NCBI GenBank assembly: GCA_964450645.1
Contig: CAYVEB010000005.1
Location: 1 to 64,000 of the forward strand
DNA: 64,000 bases
Direction of reading: 5' to 3'
DNA from: JAKSPM01 sp964450645
Lineage (GTDB): Bacteria > Bacillota > Clostridia > Oscillospirales > Oscillospiraceae
This document shows positions 60,568 through 64,000 of this stretch, in pieces (the first letter of the stretch is position 1; every line of letters starts with the position of its first letter). The notes below the pieces were generated by a model. It was given only the letters and a program-made list of their open reading frames with translations. It was not told the origin of the DNA and ran no database searches. The position numbers and the translations under genes were made by a program.

Positions 60568-60603
60568 AAAAAGCCACAACCTTCCAGGGGAAAGCTGCGG
60601 CTT
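60568..60603 (-). terminator. Terminator after nagA
   Basis: A 13-bp stem with a few G-U pairs (60591-60603 with 60571-60583) is followed on the minus strand by TTTTTGC, 14 bases after the nagA stop. The rest of 60305-60567 shows no gene. Confidence 0.7.
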
Positions 60604-60616
60604 GCCATATTTGAAA

Positions 60617-61747
60617 TCAGCAAACACGCTTGCCGTCGATGTAGACGGACAAACAGTTTAGATCCCGGTCGCAGATTACAAAGTCCGCGCACTTGCCGGG
60701 AGCAATCGAGCCGACCTGATTTGCGGCGCCTATTGCACACGCTGGATTGTAGGAAGCCGCGCGGACAGCGTCTTCCAATGGGATGCCATAGTGGACGGCG
60801 TTCTTCATGCAGTCGAACAAATTGGAAACCGAACCCGCCAGCGTTCCATCCGCCAACGTACAGGTCTTCCCCTTCAAAAAGACGTCCTGGCCGCCCAACT
60901 CGTACTTCCCGTCCGGCATCCCACAGCAGCGAAGTGCGTCGGAAATCAGCACCATCCGCTCAGCTCCAAAGATCGAAAACGCCATTCGGATGATCGCCGG
61001 GTGGACGTGGATTCCGTCACAGATCAACTCCGCCCGCACCTTGGGATTCTCCGCCGCCGCGCCAATCACGCCGGGCTTGCGGTGGTGGATAGGGGGCATG
61101 GCGTTAAACAGATGCGTCACGTGGGTCGCACCGGCGTCAATGGCGGCTTTGGCCTGTTCATAGGTCGCGTCAGTATGCGCCAGGGAAACGGTGCATAGTT
61201 TGCTCACTTCCCGAACATACTCCACACTCCCTGGCAGTTCCGGAGCCAGATCCGCCACCCGGATCAGTCCGCCCGACACCTCGTACAGGCGCTTGAATGC
61301 GGCCACATCCGGATTTCTTAAATAAGCGCCGTTTTGCGCGCCCTTTTTCTTATCGCAGAAAAACGGGCCTTCCATCTGAATGCCCAGCAGCTTCGAGCAT
61401 CCCTCCGGCCTTTCCTCGTGCAGCCGTTTGGCCGTCAGAAAAGCGCGCTCAAGCTGATCATAGGGCAGGGTCATGGACGCCGGGGCAAAGGAAGTGATCC
61501 CCTGCTTGCCCAGGTACGCGGCCATCTTCCGCAGGCCCTCATCGCTGCCGTCGGAAAAATCGGCGTTGGAATTGCCATGGTTGTGGATGTCGATCAGACC
61601 GGGAAGTACCAGCGCCCCCTGCAAATTCACAGCCTCCCGGGAATCCAGCCCCTCGAAAATTTGGCCAAACTTCCCCCGCTCCACGGTAAAGCCGCCCTTT
61701 AGGAAGCGAAAATCATTGGTCAGAATTGTCGCATTGCTAAAAATCAT
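60617..61747 (-). CDS. nagA: N-acetylglucosamine-6-phosphate deacetylase
   Basis: The 376-residue amidohydrolase converts GlcNAc-6-phosphate to glucosamine-6-phosphate. Metal-site motifs are GLIDIHNHGN near residue 55, LLGIQMEGPFF near 125, SLAHTDATYEQ near 190, ATHVTHLFNAMPP near 210 and LISDALRCCGMPDG near 268. The end NPACAIGAANQVGSIAPGKC fits the family. The ATG at 61747 with AAAGGAG is chosen over a longer frame. It overlaps the ROK gene by 11 bases, so the amino-sugar genes form one operon. Confidence 0.93.
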   Translation of the reverse strand: MIFSNATILTNDFRFLKGGFTVERGKFGQIFEGLDSREAVNLQGALVLPGLIDIHNHGNSNADFSDGSDEGLRKMAAYLGKQGITSFAPASMTLPYDQLERAFLTAKRLHEERPEGCSKLLGIQMEGPFFCDKKKGAQNGAYLRNPDVAAFKRLYEVSGGLIRVADLAPELPGSVEYVREVSKLCTVSLAHTDATYEQAKAAIDAGATHVTHLFNAMPPIHHRKPGVIGAAAENPKVRAELICDGIHVHPAIIRMAFSIFGAERMVLISDALRCCGMPDGKYELGGQDVFLKGKTCTLADGTLAGSVSNLFDCMKNAVHYGIPLEDAVRAASYNPACAIGAANQVGSIAPGKCADFVICDRDLNCLSVYIDGKRVC

Positions 61748-63164
61748 TTTTTGCTCCTTTGCGTGTCTCCGGTAAAGACGCCGCCGCAACCGACTGCCCC
61801 ACGCGTCTGGTTTTTTCGTCCGGCAGCATCACCGTCATTGACTTTGCCAGTTCCGGGTATTCCTCCGCCAGGATGCGGTTGCAGGTGGCCAAAATAGTAT
61901 CTCCGCCGGCACCGGACATGACCCGTCCCAGCACCATCACATATTTCACATCATAGAAGCGGCGGTACAAATTCATCGTGTGAGCCAAATAACAGCCGAT
62001 GCTCTCAAAAATTTTTTTCGCCCGTTCGTCGTTGGCCTCCATCAGCGCCTGCACAGCCTTCAGCTTTTCCGCCGGCGTCATGGCGTCGTCCAAAGCGATG
62101 CCCGCGGCGGGTGCCAATTTAATCACCGCGTCCTGAGAAAAATACTTACAGCCCACACCGATGTCGAACGACCACTCGTCCATCATCGCCTGCTCGGACA
62201 AATCCACCGGCGCGAACGCTAACTCGTTGAACCAGCCCAGCACATTTCCCTTTTCATCCACATAACCCACCGCCTCGCTGGTGCCCATCGCCATGCCCAT
62301 GACCGCCGTAACACCCATGCCCATAGCGCCTGCCAGCGCCGTCACATCGCCGTCGTTGGCAACGACAATGGGGACGTCGCCGATTTCGGCCGCCGCGCGG
62401 TCAAAAATCGTGTGTACCAACTTGCGGACTTCCTTCTCCCGTGGCACCTGGATAAACAGCGACGATACCATCGGCGCGTTGCCGATGAATACGCCGGCGG
62501 AGGACACGCCGATCCCGTCCACGCGCGGCATCTTCGACGCCGCCGTGCGGAAAGCCGCAACGATCTCCTCAAAATGGTATTGGGGATCCGCATGGGTCTT
62601 GGGGTGCCACACGACCTCCTCGGAATAGACCGTTTTCCCGTCGATCACCGCGGAAACCTTGCGGTCGGAGCCGCCCGCGTCAAAGCCAATGCGGCAGCCG
62701 TCCATATGCCCGCCCACGGAAACCGAAGCGTCGTTTTCCCTGGGGAAATTTTCCTCCGTGCAGTCCACAATCTCAAATCCGCGCTCGTACACGTCAGACA
62801 TAAACTGCACGTCAAACCAGCGCCGGCCGTTTTCACCCTCGCCATTTTCAAAATAGACATACGCCGCCTGCAGCTTTTTCGCAATGGCGCTGGCGCCTAA
62901 AATGTAAACTTTAAAGCCGCCGATGGACCAGAGCAAAAACTTCACATAACGCTCCACAAAGCGGTAGTCGGCCTCCGCCATATCGGGCGTGCCGTAAATC
63001 TTCGTCCTGCGCACCGAAACTTTCCCCTGATCCCGTTCCACGGCGATGGCAATCGGGTGGCTCGCACCGCGCAAATAGGCGTCCATCCAGGCACCAAAGG
63101 GAATAAACTGGGGATCCAGCTCCGGCAAATTCTTGATCGAATATTCAATTCCTAAATAGTTCAT
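61737..63164 (-). CDS. ROK-family sugar kinase-like protein
   Basis: The 475-residue protein has an N-terminal extension of about 165 residues, then an actin-like ATPase fold of the ROK/BadF type: CRIGFDAGGSDRKVSAVIDG near residue 167, VVANDGDVTALAGAMGMG near 280, MGMAMGTSEAVGYVD near 305, and a C-terminal VMVLGRVMSGAGGDTIL. The canonical ROK zinc motif CxCGxxGC is not visible, so it is an atypical member. The operon with nagA and a NahK-like kinase points to phosphorylation of an N-acetylhexosamine or a regulatory role. GAGG precedes the ATG at 63164. Confidence 0.8.
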   Translation of the reverse strand: MNYLGIEYSIKNLPELDPQFIPFGAWMDAYLRGASHPIAIAVERDQGKVSVRRTKIYGTPDMAEADYRFVERYVKFLLWSIGGFKVYILGASAIAKKLQAAYVYFENGEGENGRRWFDVQFMSDVYERGFEIVDCTEENFPRENDASVSVGGHMDGCRIGFDAGGSDRKVSAVIDGKTVYSEEVVWHPKTHADPQYHFEEIVAAFRTAASKMPRVDGIGVSSAGVFIGNAPMVSSLFIQVPREKEVRKLVHTIFDRAAAEIGDVPIVVANDGDVTALAGAMGMGVTAVMGMAMGTSEAVGYVDEKGNVLGWFNELAFAPVDLSEQAMMDEWSFDIGVGCKYFSQDAVIKLAPAAGIALDDAMTPAEKLKAVQALMEANDERAKKIFESIGCYLAHTMNLYRRFYDVKYVMVLGRVMSGAGGDTILATCNRILAEEYPELAKSMTVMLPDEKTRRVGQSVAAASLPETRKGAKNDF

Positions 63165-63171
63165 TGCAACC

Positions 63172-64000
63172 TCACACGGCAGAATGTTTCGCGGACACCC
63201 TTGCGACAATGCGCTGCATTTCGTCCCAATGGGCCTCCATATCCGCCACAAGCTTCAGCTGGGCGCGTGCGCGCACCAGATTGTGATCCTCATAGGCGAT
63301 TTTAAAATAGTGGTCGCCCTCCAGATAGTCCGTCAGGAAGCGAACCGCCAATTCCAGGGTAATGATTTTCGCGCCCATTGGCAGCATCTGCACCTCTTTC
63401 GCCGTCAGACTGGGGCAGACGCTCAGATAGCCCTCCGTATAAATTTCAAACAGCCGCAGATCGATGCCCATTTTCGACAGATCCTTTTCGTCCTCCGCCG
63501 CAGTTGCCGCGCCGAAGCGAATCGAATCGCCAAAATCATACACACTCAGGCCGGGCATCACCGTGTCTAGATCCAGCACGCAAAGGGCCTTGCGCGTTAC
63601 AGGATCCAGAAGCACGTTGTTCAGCTTTGTGTCGTTATGGGTCACGCGCAGAGGCAGCTCCCCACTCTCCCGCATCCGCTGGAGGGTTCCCGCCTCCTCG
63701 GCGCGGTCCAAAATAAACGCAATCTCCGCTTTCGCCGTTTTCGCGCGATCCAGAACGTCCCGATCCAGCGCGTTTTGGAACAGCCGGTAGCGGTTGACAG
63801 TATTGTGAAACTCCGGAATCGTTTCCACCAACGTCTGCGCCGGAAAATCAGACAACAGCTCCTGGAAACGGCCAAAGGCAATGGCGCTCTCATAAAAATC
63901 CCGCTCCGTTTCCGGGGCCTCCAGGCAAATGCCGTTGGCAAATTCATAGCAGCGCCAATACTCTCCGTCCGCGTCGACATAGTAATAGACGCCCTCGCCG
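63172..64000 (-). CDS. nahK: NahK-like N-acetylhexosamine 1-kinase (5' end beyond window)
   Basis: The gene enters from the right edge; the frame is open to 64000 and the 3' end is complete. The visible 275 or so residues match the aminoglycoside phosphotransferase fold of N-acetylhexosamine 1-kinase: YWRCYEFANGICLEAP, EFHNTVNRYRLFQNAL, the catalytic loop THNDTKLNNVLLD, the metal motif CVLDLDTVMPG, and YDFGDSIRFGA. These kinases phosphorylate GlcNAc or GalNAc at C1 using ATP, and occur in mucin-sugar and lacto-N-biose pathways. It lies eight bases before the ROK gene and with nagA forms an amino-sugar utilisation operon. Confidence 0.8.
   Translation of the reverse strand, partial: GEGVYYYVDADGEYWRCYEFANGICLEAPETERDFYESAIAFGRFQELLSDFPAQTLVETIPEFHNTVNRYRLFQNALDRDVLDRAKTAKAEIAFILDRAEEAGTLQRMRESGELPLRVTHNDTKLNNVLLDPVTRKALCVLDLDTVMPGLSVYDFGDSIRFGAATAAEDEKDLSKMGIDLRLFEIYTEGYLSVCPSLTAKEVQMLPMGAKIITLELAVRFLTDYLEGDHYFKIAYEDHNLVRARAQLKLVADMEAHWDEMQRIVARVSAKHSAV

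Overview
The window is a stretch of chromosome from a spore-forming, moderately GC-rich Clostridia, most likely an Oscillospirales (Oscillospiraceae/Ruminococcaceae-type) gut anaerobe. This placement rests on gene order and family content, not on a search. Supporting signs are the sporulation genes yqfC, yqfD, ylbJ and ytfJ/gerW, an IspH-S1 ribosomal protein fusion of the clostridial kind, strong AGGAGG-type ribosome binding sites, frequent TTG/GTG starts, and standard Firmicutes gene clusters. Most genes lie on the minus strand.

Layout. 1-1500: end of a DUF3658 protein, then a scar of dead mobile elements (serine recombinase C-terminus joined to an IS5-like transposase remnant). 1498-9580: pgm, a coiled-coil protein, coaD-rsmD-uvrC, HPr and mutS2. 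9649-14655: the conserved recO-yqzL-era-ybeY-phoH-yqfD-yqfC block, transcribed yqfC to recO, divergent from ylbJ. 16254-24717: a DUF362 protein, a two-component system, a ComEA-like protein, then a plus-strand dacF-udg-exoA operon and a polysaccharide deacetylase. 24901-28026: the nnrD-lipoprotein-alr-mazF cluster. 28251-30945: an LTA-synthase-like sulfatase with degenerate SLH repeats behind a clear sigma-A promoter. 31020-37931: an unknown membrane protein, a C_GCAxxG protein, cmk-plsC-ispH/rpsA, a broken BaiN/YhiN flavoprotein gene and an rsuA/rluB pseudouridine synthase. 37944-41979: dac, gerW, DUF2953, scpB, scpA and an M50 protease. 42198-48861: the protein quality-control block tig-clpP-clpX-lon-engB. 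49016-54251: a phosphoesterase, a threonine-synthase-like half protein, a dipeptidase, then rplS-lepB-rbgA-rnhB-yraN. 54537-60304: a Na/Pi cotransporter and an accessory zone with IS3 remnants, a DUF11 surface-type protein, a lipoprotein serpin and a broken sigma factor gene. 60617-64000: an amino-sugar operon (NahK-like kinase, ROK protein, nagA), whose first gene runs off the window edge.

The window is mostly housekeeping: cell wall (dacF, dac, alr, ltaS-like), DNA repair (uvrC, mutS2, recO, udg, exoA), chromosome segregation (scpAB), ribosome assembly (era, engB, rbgA, ybeY, rsmD) and proteolysis (lon, clpXP). I found no CRISPR array, prophage, biosynthetic cluster, tRNA or rRNA. The points most worth a second look are an apparent ACG start codon for clpX, a frame-breaking deletion in the FAD-binding motif of the BaiN-family gene, the LTA synthase/SLH fusion with a duplicated ribosome-binding leader, the cytoplasmic-looking DUF11 protein behind a very stable 5' hairpin, and a stand-alone threonine-synthase-like C-terminal half.
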